Shown: positions 14,009-27,225, counted from the first letter of the stretch. The stretch: DNA of 64,000 bases from Phylloscopus collybita (GCA_027886175.1 JAJNNQ010000004.1:19105501-19169500), one strand, 5' to 3'. The notes: a model not told the origin generated them from the sequence alone. Numbers and translations: made by a program.

Positions 14009-14076
14009 GCCCTTTCACCACAGCCCTTTCATCCTTGCCCTTTTATCACAGCCCTTTTATCAGCCCTCTCCTCACA
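14009..14076 (+). repeat. 14-bp minisatellite, five units
   Basis: Units starting at 14009, 14023, 14037, 14051 (12 bp) and 14063 with consensus near GCCCTTTTATCACA. It lies in a C/T-rich stretch (13960-14110). The third and fourth units share 12 identical bases, so the array expanded locally. Confidence 0.85.
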
Positions 14077-17064
14077 GCTGCCCCTCCTGCCTGGGAACCA
14101 CCCCCTGACCACCCCACCACCTCACACCAGCAACGCTTTTGCCCAGCTGATGTTTACAAATAATCAGCACCTGACCAGCAGCTCCAGGTTTTCTGATCAG
14201 AGAAATGAAATGTTGAGAGTCAATCCACCTACAGTGACTCGTCAGGCATGGATTCCTCTGAGGGATCCAGGATGGAAGAACAGTGAGATCAGATTTAGAC
14301 AGGAAGAGAAGGGACCATCCACAAGATCTCAGGGACTTTAAACCCCATTTTTAGTAGTCAGATAAATCTCCAAGCTGCAGCTGAAGCTCTGAACTAAGGA
14401 CAGTGAAAACTAAAGGCTCTGCTCTCATGGCTGCTCTGGACAAATCTTGGGTCCCAGGAGGGCATTATTTGTTTCTCTATTTGCTCTGGAGTGCAGGTTA
14501 GAAGAGGTGGTTTCCACACTTACATTTTTCCTCATGGTTTAGTGTTTTGCTGTTGGTCAAGGTGACATCATGACTTTACCCATCCTCTAAAGGAGCATTA
14601 ACTTCATCAAGAGTTAGAGACACTGGCCTGTCTCACAGAGCCACAAAAGAGTTCTTGTACATCCAGAAATCAGTATCTCACTGCTGATTATCCCACTTCT
14701 GGAGTGCTTGAACAGGAAAATGAAACTTATTTAACAGCCAAAAGATATGTAGGAACTCAAGGGGAGAAGGACCAAATTGGGAAGCAAATAACAATCAAGA
14801 CACTAAACTCCCTGATCTGATACAACATAAGTTCTTCTGTCAGATACATACACATGTGTAGTGTCTTCTAAATTCTGGCTGTATTATTTCATACAAAAGC
14901 TTTAACTGTGTAGAAATGATAGCTGTTACTATATTTTAGTACATATTTTTTTTTATACCCCAGTTCCACTTATCTGTGAGATACTCATCTTGTTAAATAT
15001 ATCAAAAATAGCTTCAGCATCACCAGTGTGGCAGGAAAAAGACCCCAAAACTGGGATTTTACTGCCTGGCCTACCCTAGGATTCCTATACTCCAGCAATA
15101 CCCAAGCATCACCTGAAACAGCCAAGCTGTGTTTGACACAGCACGGTAAGTGGGGATCCAAAACTGTCAGAGATGCTGAACAATTAAAGCTTTAGGAGTT
15201 AGTCTTGGAAAGGGTCCTTTTTGATGTCTCTTGCCTGTTTTATAGGCAAATTACCTTTGATAATCTGGACGTCTGGCTCAGAACATTATAAAATCAAAGT
15301 TAGTTCCCAATACATCAAACTTTAATTTAGACAGAAATGCCTCCCTCAGAGCTGAAATACTCTTAGTACACGGGCAGCCTTAATCTTGCATGTTCCCCTG
15401 ATTCAAAATAATATTTCATCCTTACCCTGCGCAGAGAGTTAAAAATAAATGCTGACGATTGTAATTATGTACGACTGAAGATAAAAGCAGACTCCATCAG
15501 ACTATGTTACACCAGAAACATTCCACCCATTTGGGCCAGTTTGCTTTCTGCAGCTGGAAAGGTGAACGGAGGGAGAGGTGAAAAGTTAACATGGAAAAGA
15601 TGTTCAAGAGCAAGCTGTGAATCTTTTGAAAGATTTCACCTGTGAGTTCCCGTAAAGTAAAGGAAATATGCTTCTAAGCCAGGCTTTTACTGTTTCTACT
15701 CTGAGGAAGAGAGGGGGAGAAGTTTCATTAACATTGAAACACAGCCTGGTTATGCCACAGCAGAAATATACACTCCATGTTGTACCCACACAATTATCTC
15801 TAATGTATATATGTCCTTATGGAGAGAGAGAGGAAAACCTAATTGCAGACAGACCTGACAATGGAAGACAAGAAGTCTGAGAACCAATCTAGACTGAAAC
15901 CTGGACACTGAAGGTGAAATAGGTGCCTGTGCAGTCAGAACGATGTTGCTTCAAAATATTGTCTTGTCTTTGGAAAAGAGCTTTCCCACACTGGGTTTTT
16001 AAAGTAGCTTTTGGTTTAAAAGAAGCAGAAATCCCTCAGCCTCTTGCCATGGGAGGGTGAAGAGGCTCACTAGAGCCTGGCTGTTTATGTTAATAAGAGA
16101 GTAACTCAATTTACTTGAGTACTGATCAATGCTAAACAATCAGAGAAGTTCATGTATTATGTATTTCAGAAGAACCTGTGCTTTTTAGTGGAATGTCACA
16201 AGGTTAAACTACTGGTAGACACCGTTTCCCTCGAGCCCAATTTCTGCTACAGTGCTTCCTATTCCACATAATGAAGAAACAATAGCAAAATAAAGCATTG
16301 TTTGGAACACATAATGAACTGCTCTCATAAACTTCAGCCTTCAGAAGTCATTATATTTTACAGTTTGATGCAGCAGACAGATCTCAGGTCTCCATTTGCT
16401 GGCTGCAAGGGGAAATGTACACTGCTTTTTAGCCTGTCTCAGGAATTATTGACAGAACAATTGTCATGGCTTGCACTGCTAATGTCAGTGCATTAGCAGC
16501 TGAGAGAGTTTGTTACAGACTTCCTGGCAGGTGCACCATAAAATCTTCCTCTGCCCATCATCCTGAACAGTTACTGTAGGAAATATCCCAAATAAATAAC
16601 TTTTGGGTTATCTGCTCTTCCTGTCATTGACTGTTTTCTGTGGTTTATTTGATTCTCTTACAAAAAATTGCACCACGAATTCCAAACACTTTTTTTAGTT
16701 CACAGCAATTCACAGGAAAGCTTTGTCTGATTTTTAAATCAAGTGAGAGCATTTCATACTCATACCTAAGAGACAAAATACTCCTGCCTTCCTTGCAGCA
16801 TTCTGCTGATGGGCACCTGTGAGGGCTGTTATTCTTAGACTATAACTCAAATATTACTACATAGTAACAGAAATTATACTGAAATTCAATCAGTGAAAAC
16901 AGAATTATTTATGTTCTGTTACCATGCACACGGAGGATCTCACATTAACACTTCTTGAAGCTACAGGACTACTAGTACTTGCACTTCAAAGGTTTTTTTC
17001 TTTGTTTTTGACCTGGAATCATTCATAAATGTGGTTTGGAATAACTTACCCAATGTTTATTGGA

Positions 17065-17115
17065 ATCACCATTCCTGGAAATATTTAAAAAAAGCTGGAA
17101 AAGGCTCTGAGTACA
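17065..17115 (+). mobile_element. Possible degraded CR1 internal fragment
   Basis: The words 'ggaatcaccattcctggaaa' and 'tatttaaaaaaagctgg' resemble the CR1 block 'ggagtcaccatccctggaggtatttaaaaga'. The expected downstream 'gatgtggcac' block and terminal signature are absent. Similarity is limited to about 40-50 bp. Confidence 0.4.
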
Positions 17116-18606
17116 CCAAGGTTTTCCAAGCTTTGATTGGGTTTTGGGCAAGAAGACATTCAGACATCTTCCATGTCCTTCATTCCATAGTTCTTTCATG
17201 ACAATCAGCAAAATTACCTGCACTCTGCACACCCCATCCTACACTGCATGAAGCAAGGAATGGAAAGCAGGTTAAGTTGTGGAGCAGCCCTGATGGGGAT
17301 CTGGCTCAGAGAATTCACTCAGAAAATTATATATGCTAACAATAGCTTTTAGATCTGAGAGAGATGGAGAAGGGATGATACCATGGAACGCTTATTGAAA
17401 TGTTCAGAGGCATTAATGCCACTATTTATACATCAACATCTATTGCAAAGGTTACTTAACATCTCCTCAGATTAGTATGTTGTTCAGAATGGAATTAAAA
17501 TTTATGACTGGAATTTTCAATAATTTATAGCTATCACAGACTAGGGTACTTGAGAGTTTCTATTCAGTGGAATGAATACGCACATCTAGCTCAAATACAT
17601 AATATATAGATATGGAATTAATTGCATGCACAAAGAAAGGCAGTGAAGGGAGGCTGGATAAAAAGGAGAAGTGGGTGCATGTTTCATGCTGAACATAGAC
17701 AGAAAGCATTGTAAGAAATGGGTCACAGAGAAAGAAGAACAAAATGATCACAAGGTACATCATCAGAAGTCTATTCAGAAGTCTACAAGAATGGAAAACC
17801 CAATGAGACATTAAAGGGCAGGAGAAGGGTTCTGTCCTGACAGAGATCCTGAGTGCTGACAGCCAGCCAAGATCTGCCTCCAATCACTGGAACACAGAGC
17901 CTTTCTGCCACTCTGCCCCTTAAACTGCAGTTGGAAGTCCCTGTTCTAACTAATCTGGTAGAATGCAGGATTACTCATTATCTTTGGAGATCATTAATTA
18001 AAAGCATGTTAAAAGAAGGGTCAGTTTTCAAGGTAAGTTCTATCTCACACAAAGCAAAGAGAGAATTTTTAAAAGTCAATTTTCAAGATAAAGTGCAACC
18101 CTTTGGGACAACCAGTATCATCTGCTATGTATTTTAACATTACCACAGCCTTTAGGTGATTTAGGAATGTAATTACATATTTTTAATATTAAGCATTAGC
18201 TTATATTTACTGCAACTGCATTCCTGATCATGTTTATCAGTAGTGATCTGTGTTGGGAACTCATAAACTCAGCATAATTACATATGTTTGGAAAAAGATG
18301 GCATTTGTGCTCACATAGAAAAGACCCAGGGAAAAATTATTGATTTATAGGATGGCAGCCTCAATAATCTTCATAGTAATTAAAATCTTCTTATACAAGT
18401 GGGCAATCAGAAGGATTGGATCTCCCTTCAGGATTTGCTTCCACAGCCCTTGAAATTGCTGTTAACCCCCTTCCCTCATCATTTTATTTTAACAATTCAC
18501 ATTCTAAACCCCCATCCTTAAAATGTCAAGGTTCAGGATTGATATTTCAATCAAAGCTTAAATATGGACCCTCTGGATTTTCTCTTCTTTCAAGTGAGTC
18601 CTTCTG

Positions 18607-18645
18607 AAAAAAAAAAACAACAAAACCCCCAAAACAAAACAAACA
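18607..18645. repeat. Short A/C tract
   Basis: Poly-A, AAC, a 5-C run, then AAAAC and AAAC units; about 39 bp with no G or T. Confidence 0.78.
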
Positions 18646-19670
18646 TTCCTTTATTTCTACAAGATGAGGTTAATGCATTTCCAAGGAGAAACTACTTTTG
18701 CAGATGGCTTGAATTAGAGAACTGCTACAGTTATCATTATGCAGCTATTCAAATAGAGAATTTTAGAACTTGGCAAAAAGGAGAAAAAAATAATGTCTCA
18801 TAATACGCTGTCCAGACTCAATGCAGGAAGAAGAGAACATGTAAAAGTCAAAATGCTGAATATAATCAAGCAGAATAATGCTTGAAAATTTGAAAATTAT
18901 AAGCATGTCTGACATTAAGATATGAAATTCATACGCCCAGGGTAGGGAAGAAAAGCACAGTGGTGGGATAATTTGCATAGAAAAAAGAATCTGAAGTCTG
19001 AACAACAGGCAGGATAGAAATAATGCTGTGTGAAATTTAAGATCTAGAGGTTGGAAAAAAAAGTCAAATTTACTTTTTTCCTTTGTCTTTTCTTTGCTGC
19101 AGTTTTTTCATACTCTGCTGGGGATGGATCCCAGAGTACAATCAAATATACAGACACGTCAAAGCACACTAAGTGTGAGGGTTTGATTTCCAAGTGGCTA
19201 TGGAGGAAACCATAAATCATCACAAAAACTAGAAGAGAAAATGCCACTGAAGTAGCCAACAACTACAGAAATCTGATTTGTCTCCTGTTAAATTTTATTG
19301 TGAGAAATAACTTCATGAAGTCAAACACTAATTTGTGTGCTCAGGGGACCCTGGCTCTAGTTCTTCTCTGGGACTTACTAGTAGTGAAAAACTGTTTAAA
19401 AGTCTTCATTAAGGCCAATAAATTGACAATATCAGAAAAGCAGTTGACAGCAGCTGACGGAAGGAAAAATCCAGAACTGGAAACAAAGGTGGCAGTCAGG
19501 TCAGAAATTAGATTAATTTACAGATTGCAAAAAGAGACTTTCACAAGTCTTCTAACAGTTTTTAATTTCTGTATTTTATCAGAGCATTTTTACTTTAATG
19601 CACTTACTTGTTCTTTAGGTGGCATACAAATGGAAAAAAAAAAAAAAAGAAAAGCAATTTATACATAAAG

Positions 19671-19732
19671 TCACAGACTCACAGCATCATTGATAAGAGG
19701 CAGATCCAATGGGAGCAGAGTTAGGTCAAACC
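19671..19732 (-). mobile_element. Possible antisense CR1 tail remnant
   Basis: The plus strand reads 'tcacagactcacagcatcat', close to the reverse-complement CR1 tail 'tcacagaatcacagaatcat', and later 'aggtcaaacctcatctgatt', close to 'agtccaacctc'. The middle is not clearly related. It would be the only CR1 fragment on the minus strand in this window. Confidence 0.33.
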
Positions 19733-20743
19733 TCATCTGATTTAAAAATCACAGCAATGTGCAAATGAGTCCAATAAAATGGTCTATTTTTAATATAATG
19801 ATGTCCTGTCTGCAGAATATGATAATACAGGATAGACCTGAAACTAATCTCAGAATACCTCATTTACTGATTCTTCCATAAAAAGTAACTGCAACAATTA
19901 GAAGTTTAATACATTTTCATTCATGAGCAATGAAGAGAGGTCTTGTTCATATTTGATAAGAGCATAAAGCAGATCTTAGGCAATGTAATTAACCAGTCAT
20001 ACTTATTATTAGATTCAAGTTGTCTTTTCAGTCAGAGCTGCTATTTGTAACTTGCCACCTGAAATAAGTTTATCTGCTGCCACCACATTGCTGGAGTACA
20101 GGGTGCTGAGTTTGTTGCGTGCTTTTGTTAGAAAAGTATCAAAACAAATAAATAATAAAACAATAAACCAAATGCAAATAAAACAAAGACTCCCTGTTCT
20201 CAAGTTTCCTCCTCCAGAATCCTACAGACACAAGGATAACTCTCTGTGGGTATCTGAACAGACACTCTGCAGTCTGGACACAAACAGGACACTTGCACAG
20301 GCAGCTGAAATATATTTTCTAGAGTCCTTTGTGGGGCTAGTCTTTGGAAAAATGACTGAAAAAAATCAAAATGTGGAGTTGCTCTAGCCTTTCCATATAG
20401 ATCTTCTGCTTCAGAAAAGGAGAAAAAAAATTGCCAATAGCTTAATAGCTTAATTAATATTTTGGACCCTTTCTCATACGTATTTTACTGGACAGGTGTG
20501 ACAAGGCAATCCTTTAAATGCAACCCTAAAGACAACAAAAGTAAAGACTGTCACAGCACACAGATTGATGCCTCTTTTTGAGAATGTGCAGAGCAATATT
20601 CTGCTTACATTTACCTAATTTTTGAAAGTCAAAATCAAATACTCCTCCAAGTTCTGAGAATTACTGTCTCCACAGAGGTGAAGGGGATAAGAGAAAACGT
20701 ATTTTGCCTTGACTTTTCTGAATGGCTTGCCCTCTGCATGTTT

Positions 20744-20925
20744 TGTTTTGTTGTGGGTTATTTTGTTAGGTTTGGAGTTTCTCTGAATGGTGGGGGGTTT
20801 TTTGTTCGTTTGTGATTTTTTGTGTGTGTGTGGTTTTGTGGGTTTGTTTTGGTTGTGGGTTTTTTTTGTTTGTTTGTTTGTTTTTTGTTTGGTTTTTTTT
20901 TGTTTTTGTTTTTGTTTTTTTTTTT
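20744..20925. repeat. G/T-rich low-complexity tract
   Basis: Mostly G and T on the plus strand, especially from 20791: TTTGTTTG units, a short (TG) run near 20821-20832, and GGTTTT blocks. It is the opposite-strand counterpart of the A/C tracts elsewhere in the window and lies only about 490 bp from one of them (21410-21530). The hydrophobic or Phe/Val-rich frames it encodes are artefacts. Confidence 0.9.
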
Positions 20926-21409
20926 AAGTTTCAAAGGAATTAGAGCTAAAAATAGAACAGAAATGATGCTCCAAATACCAAGAACTGGCACTTTTCTCCC
21001 TGCATCATTTTTGCTCATAGGTTTTGTTTTTTCAAATGAAAACTTACTACCTATTATATTTTGAAGCTGAGTTATATGAGATTTGATACTTTAGTTGCTT
21101 TGTTTGTTATATGTTATTGATTCCAGGCTTCCTACATCAATGCAAACAAATCTGCACCCCAATTAGCTGTCATAAATCAGTTCATTTCCTGGGGCTGCCT
21201 GGCAGACACCTGCTACAGCAAGGACTGAAAGCACCAAGGTGCAATTGCAACCCATTAACTTGGGGAGGGAGAGGAGGGGAAAACAAAGCAATGCTATATA
21301 ACCTTAACCTTCCACTGATTTCTTTTCCATGCCAAACGCAATCTGGTTCTGATTTTTAAGCAGACCATTTCCCTGTTATAGAGATCAATCCAGAGAATGG
21401 GAAGGAGAG

Positions 21410-21530
21410 AAAACAAAACAAAACAAACCCAAAACAAAACAACAACAACACCAAACCAACAAACAAAAAAACCTCAACCCCCCCCCCCCAAAAAAAAAAA
21501 CCACAAACAAAAACTAACAAACAAAACATA
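21410..21530. repeat. A/C-only low-complexity tract with a 12-C run
   Basis: About 120 bp of almost pure A and C on the plus strand: AAAAC and AAAC units, AAC triplets, then a run of 12 C at 21478-21489 followed by a poly-A run. The 12-C stretch is a G run on the minus strand. A likely site of sequencing or assembly error. Confidence 0.92.
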
Positions 21531-21869
21531 CAGCAAGAAACAAGTAGAGCCCCAACGGTCCCTGCAGGAAAACATAGAGACTTACACTTCCAGCTAACAT
21601 TTTGATTAAGAGTGGGATACAACAACATGGCTCTAATGATTGATATTATCCATTCCTGATCATTTTGATTGCTAACTAAAGGAGAAAAAGGAGAGATGAG
21701 TGCAATTCTGACCATAACAAAGAGCAAGTGGCAATAATGAGATTCGGTGGCCAAAGCTGCCTGATCTACCTCTGAAAGTAGGACAATGCAGGGCCAGCTG
21801 CTTTTAAATCTCAGGTAATTATCTTATGACCTTCTTCTTCCCCTTCCCCCATCCCTTCTCTTCCCTTGA

Positions 21870-22095
21870 GCTACAACAATAAAAACTTTTAAATGCATAT
21901 GCAAATAAATAATTTAACTAAATCACTTTGATCACTAGAAACTGTTAGTTAACATTAGAATGTTTCAGCTGAGAGAGATTCAGAGAGATTAATTTGTCTT
22001 CCACTGTGCACAACAGCTATTCAAAATCCTCTAAAGACCAGGCTGTGTTGTAATGAAGCATATTTACAGCTTTCTTTATATTTTATTTAGCAAGT
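21870..22095. promoter_or_regulatory. Possible conserved non-coding element with a POU palindrome
   Basis: Contains ATGCATATGCAAAT (21893-21906), which overlaps the palindromic POU dimer consensus ATGCATATGCAT and an octamer-like ATGCAAAT. AATAATTTAAC, GTTAGTTAACATTAG and a TTATTTAGC run follow. Repeat-free and unlike the surrounding low-complexity DNA. Conservation not testable here. Confidence 0.33.
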
Positions 22096-22825
22096 AAATA
22101 CTCTGGCACTTTCAGACTGAAGGGATCCTGTTTGTTTCCAGGGGACACATCTTTCCAAACAGCAGCATGTGCAGACAAGGCTGTTTAAAATGTGTTCTGC
22201 TCACCGGCCAAAAAACCACCTGGGAAATCCTTGTGGTGGGCCCCCAGGTGTTTATTTCATATTTTAGTGTTCATGGACGTCGAATTTCCCACCCAGATTG
22301 GGAAGAACATCAGGACACCTTGCTGACTGCATCTATTAGCAGCTCTGTGCTCTGCAGAGACCCCGTGCAAGCTGAAATTGTTGGCTGGAGGACATCTCTT
22401 CCACACCTCAACACCACGGCACTAAATGGCCTATAAAATAATGAGAGGGCTACACACCATTACTCCTTAAATACCCTAGAGTAGAGCATTAATGGAAGCT
22501 GGATATTTATGTGGATTCCAGTATCTTAATTTTGCAGATGGCACCCTTTGGTGGGCAGTCTGGTGTTGGGCAGGACACTGCACTTTGGAGTAAATTGAGG
22601 ATTATACTTGGTGAAAAGGAAGTGGAAAATAAAATTCATCTAAGCACCTTCCAAAACACACGTTGCTGTTTCACATTTGCTTGCCTACAAAGCAACTACA
22701 ACAGAGAAACCAAAGAAACCACATCAGACCAGGATTCCACTCTAAAGGCCTCTCTCTTCCTGTATCCAACCAAATTCCCTTAAATGCTTTCCTGACAAAA
22801 CCTTCTTGGAGCTCTGTCTTCTTCA

Positions 22826-22847
22826 GGCTTCTCTAGTCAGAGAAGCC
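22826..22847. repeat. Perfect 9-bp inverted repeat, 4-nt loop
   Basis: Arms GGCTTCTCT (22826-22834) and AGAGAAGCC (22839-22847), loop AGTC. Confidence 0.75.
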
Positions 22848-23298
22848 CATTTGAACATGGACCCCATTAGCTGTTAGGACTGTTCTCCATTTTGAGTTCT
22901 TCAAGGACCAGAGCAGATTTAAAATCTTTCTCCCACCAAAACTGTTCATACATCCCAAATATAGCCTCCAAATAAGCTTGAATGTATATGTTCTGAAATA
23001 TGTCTCTTTGTTAAAAAGAGAGATATTAAGTCACTTTCAAGTGACAGCAGTTTTGGAATTTACATCTCTTCAAGGAATATTGTAATGGCATCAAAAAGCC
23101 TTCTGTGGAGATGCACACTTTCATGTCTTTAAAGACATTGAGTGTCATCAACTCTGAGAGCCTAAACCTCCCAAAATACAGCACAATAATGTATCAATGG
23201 GTTTGGACTAATTATAGGCACTCTCACCATCCCAAAACTCTAATTTTACTTTAAACTCTCTTTCTAGATTTCATATTCAGATGAATTTGCAGTGAAGA

Positions 23299-23344
23299 TT
23301 TTCTCTCCCTCTTCTCCCCCTTTCTCTCTTTTTTTTTTTTTTTT
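23299..23344. repeat. Polypyrimidine tract followed by AAACAG
   Basis: 46 bp of C/T ending in about 16 T, then AAACAG at 23345-23350. This looks like a strong vertebrate 3' splice site, but the downstream sequence is not recognisable as an exon. Confidence 0.8.
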
Positions 23345-23930
23345 AAACAGTGGACTTAATTATGTGATATTTAGATTATTAGTGGGTAAGTGCAGAGTTA
23401 CACATTTTATAAATATTTACCAGAAACAACTTTTTAAAATTCCTTGTGGAGATCTGTGTATGCAGCTGAATGCCTGGATTGTGAGGGATGAAGAAACCCA
23501 GCACAACTCTTATGGAACATTTCCTGTGGAGCTGACTTTAAAAATCGTGACTTGTTTCATGACAATGACTAAGAAACATCATGGGCCAACCAGAAGGTGC
23601 TTCCCCACTGCCAGCAGTCAAGAGCTAAGAGAAGTAACAACAGTTTGCAAAATCCCAGCTTTCTCTTTCAGTCATAAAGAAAACATTTCTATTCCCCCTG
23701 GCCATAATTAGTAGTAAGTGGAAGAAGCTCATGAATTGAAGACACAACAATTATGATTTTCATAAATAAGGATGAAATTTTAAACATGGCTCAGATGGAA
23801 AAGAAGACTATAAAGCTTAGACTAAAAAGATTTCAGCCCTTTAAATTTTCTAATCCTTATACCAGTGCTATATTGAAACTCTGCCATTCACTTTAGGAGA
23901 TAAACCCCACATTTTAAGAGCAATAATATT

Positions 23931-23949
23931 AAAAAAAAAAAAAAAAAAA
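23931..23949. repeat. Poly-A run (19)
   Basis: Uninterrupted A run; no associated element recognised. Confidence 0.95.
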
Positions 23950-26900
23950 TACAAGGCAGAAGAAAAGTCAGTTTGAAAAGTTTATTTTCTCCCACATTTC
24001 CAGCACCTGCAGCAAGTCTGTTTTTGTATACAGGATGTCATCAGAGAAGATATCATGATTTGGAAGATTGCTTAAAAAGACTGTCATCTCAAAACTGAGG
24101 GACATAAATTGTGCTCCTAATGTGATCTGAAGGAAAGAAAATCCCCAATATGCACATCTTTATTCCCAGGAGACCAGCTGCATTGCAACTCTGCTTTTTC
24201 TCAGCTTATCAGGGAGCAGCAAGACAAAGTGTGTCTGTAAACATTGGTGACAGCAGCAGGGTGAGGGAAGCCTTTTAAGGATGAAAATCTCAGACTAAGG
24301 GTGCCAAATTCCTGCTTGGCTCAAACTGGAGGCAGTTTCATTAGGATCAACAATAGCACTTCATACCACCTGAAGGTTTGGCCAGAAGAGTGGAAGCAAT
24401 TGCCTGACTGGATCCTGTCAGGGTGTTCTCAACCTGAAGCACTGGTGCTGCTCCTAATCCCTGACTGCCAGCAGAAAAACCAGAGCTGGCTGGTGACATT
24501 TTTATAAACAGCACTTTTTGTTAGACTTGTAAGACATATGCTTAATTATTGGAATAAATTGTGAGGGAAAGCAAAATTACTGCTAAATATCCCTGGAAAA
24601 ATATAATTTCCAAGAGACTCTTTATTCCTGTGCAATCCGTGATTAATCTCTGCTTTATTATTTTGCTACATAGCTATTAATTTTTTTACTTTAGAGGACG
24701 ATTTGTAATAGACTTGATTTAAAATGCCATTCAGCTGTACACTAATAATAAATACTGGCATTGCCACAGCTGTCAAATGCAAGCATGAAGTTAAAAAGAA
24801 AATATTTTTTGAGGTTTTTGACAAATACTAGTGTTGAAGGTGTATTATTAGCTAATAAATTTCAAATAAGGAACTCTATTTATCAGTCACTCATTAAAAT
24901 CTGGTTTTTTCACACATATTATCCAATTAGTGGCAGACAAATTGTTTCGTTGTTATCACTATTGCACAATAGTTTGAAAAGATGTACTAAATGTATTGGC
25001 CACAAACATTTTTTGAAGCATTAGAAGCCAAAATGAAAACAAAAACATGCCAAAGTGTATTTGCTGAATGGCACTGTAATGGGATTAACTAGGAATGCAA
25101 TATGAATATTTTTGGCTATGTTGCATACTTGAAAGATCAAATAGCTTTATGCTTCAATAAATAGGAAATACACTGAAAAGTGGTTTTGTCTGAATATCCT
25201 GAGCTGGACACACAGAGACAGCAACAGAGTAACCCCAGGGTGTAAACCTGGTGTGGTTTGAATAAACAAAAGCTGAAGAGTTTCAGTGTACAAAAGTCAA
25301 AGTGCTCTTCCTCTTAGAAAAAGAGAAAAAAAAAATAAAAGGCAATAAGAAGCTAATAAAATATATCAAGATTAATTTATGTTGGAAAAATATAAGTAGA
25401 GGAAATTGGATGAATCTCCTTTCTCAAAAGACCCAACTTTGATCCTTAAAATCTTTCAGTAAGTTTAAATTAACTACAAGTAATTGCTATTCACCACTGC
25501 AGCCTTTTCTTCACCCTCGAAACCTCACTTAAGGCTTTGATCTCATTCGTGCCCAGCTAATTTCATTCTGCTTAAATATTACAGATTGCTTTGATAAAGT
25601 GATCCTGTGCTTCTCCATTTTACAGGTTTGACTTCAGCAGCACCACGCAACACAGCCATGAAGAGCCACATTTGCAAAGTAGAATGTATAGGTCCCTTTA
25701 TCTGTGAAGATATTATTTTGCTGAAAAATAGTATGGTTTCCTGATCAGTTTATTAGATCTGTAATTATCCAGAGCCAAGCCAATTATGTTAAGAAAAAAA
25801 GGACAAATTGCCTTGACCAGTGTTAAATAGCTCCAGCCAAAAAGTCTTCATTGTCATGCTGACCGGACGCAAAAATTTACCTTCATACTTTTATGGCCCT
25901 GTACTTAACCAAGTATGAAGGCACCTTTGGGGAAGAGGCTGTTAAAAGGCAATTAGATTTTTGTTCATTCACCTTATTGTCCAGCCTCTTGCCAAACCCA
26001 CAGCCAAGGTTTAAGGCAGAGAGAACCAAAAGCTGACAGAGGCAGTCAGGTGCTTTCTGAGCTGGGAACCTCCAGCTCCGTGGGCCACGGGGATAGTGTT
26101 ACCTCAGAAAAGCGGACCCACACCTCCAAGAGGTGCTGTCAATGCTCATTTTTGTCACTGCAGTTGTGAAGTCAAACGTAGAGATCACAAACTGAAGACA
26201 GGATTGAAGGATGATATAATCCTGGCACACTCATGGAGACAAAACTTGGTTATGGCAGATGATTTCTCAGAACGAGGGCTGTGGAAACATGCAAGCCACA
26301 TAAAAGAAAATGGTACAAATGAAAAACAAAATACTTTCATTAAGAGTCTGTATATGCACCTTTCAGGAGTCCATTTAAGTGTCTCTTTTTATTTCAGAGC
26401 TACGACTGACAACACTTGTAATAAATCCAATAAACTGGGCTCTGTTCCATCAGCCAGTGGCTGTGACAGTAATTTTCTTCCTCAAGAGAGACTTCCAGGA
26501 CAAACAGAACTCCTAACTTCTAAAAGAAATGGAGAACAAGATTACACATTATTGAATTCAATGACGAAATTCCAGTGAAGTTCAGTAAGCATAAGCACAT
26601 CTCCTAAAGAAAAAAAGACAAAGGCTACAAGTCTGAAATGGAAATTATATCTGTGTACTTCTTTTTTAACTTTCTTACAAATGTAACTGAGAAAGGGAGA
26701 CTTTCTTCTGGTGAACACACATCATTTCCATTGTATCATTTAGGAGTGATGAAGCATCAGCAGTGAAATTAAGGCTAAACACAAGATAAAAAACCTGGTT
26801 CAATGTCTTTGCAATAAAGAAATTCTTCCAAAAGTAAGACAAAGTTCTAAATTCAATACATCTTGATTGTACCATCACAAATGTAAAAAGATTAATAAAT

Positions 26901-27152
26901 AAAATTTGCAATTATAAAGTAGCAAATGTGCTGACACATAAAACAGGGATGGCATTTTTTAAAATTGCCAGTCTCTGGAGGGTGTTAATAAATATCTACT
27001 ACCCAGAAGTGGATCTGAACTCCATGCTGCATCTCCTTTTTTAAGGGAAAAGTCTGCTGTAAGCCATTAAGAGCATTGTATTTTTTCAAAGTCTCAAACT
27101 CACAAAGCTGAGAGGAAGAGGGGACACCCTGTGAAAATACCATTTCCCCACA

Positions 27153-27174
27153 GAGAAAGAAAGAAAGAAAGAAG
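27153..27174 (+). repeat. Short (GAAA) run
   Basis: Between four and five GAAA units; far shorter than the array at 52111. Confidence 0.85.
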
Positions 27175-27204
27175 TCTGAGTATAACTGAAGAGCACCTTG
27201 ATAT

Positions 27205-27225
27205 TCACAATTTCACAAATTGTGA
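27205..27225. repeat. Perfect 9-bp inverted repeat, 3-nt loop
   Basis: Arms TCACAATTT (27205-27213) and AAATTGTGA (27217-27225), loop CAC. Confidence 0.75.

Larger units (their letters stand above)
14080..20743. other. Non-coding DNA, no recognised gene
   Basis: Frames of up to 122 codons (19300-19668) show no domain, signal peptide or repeat signature and end in poly-A-coded Lys runs. Only the weak CR1-like segments at 17065 and 19671 and the short A/C tract at 18607 stand out. Confidence 0.6.

Noticed and set aside
26096..26578. 160-codon plus-strand open frame, the longest non-repetitive one
   Set aside because: No recognisable domain, signal peptide or family pattern, and no exon context. 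A frame of this length is expected occasionally in 64 kb read in six frames.
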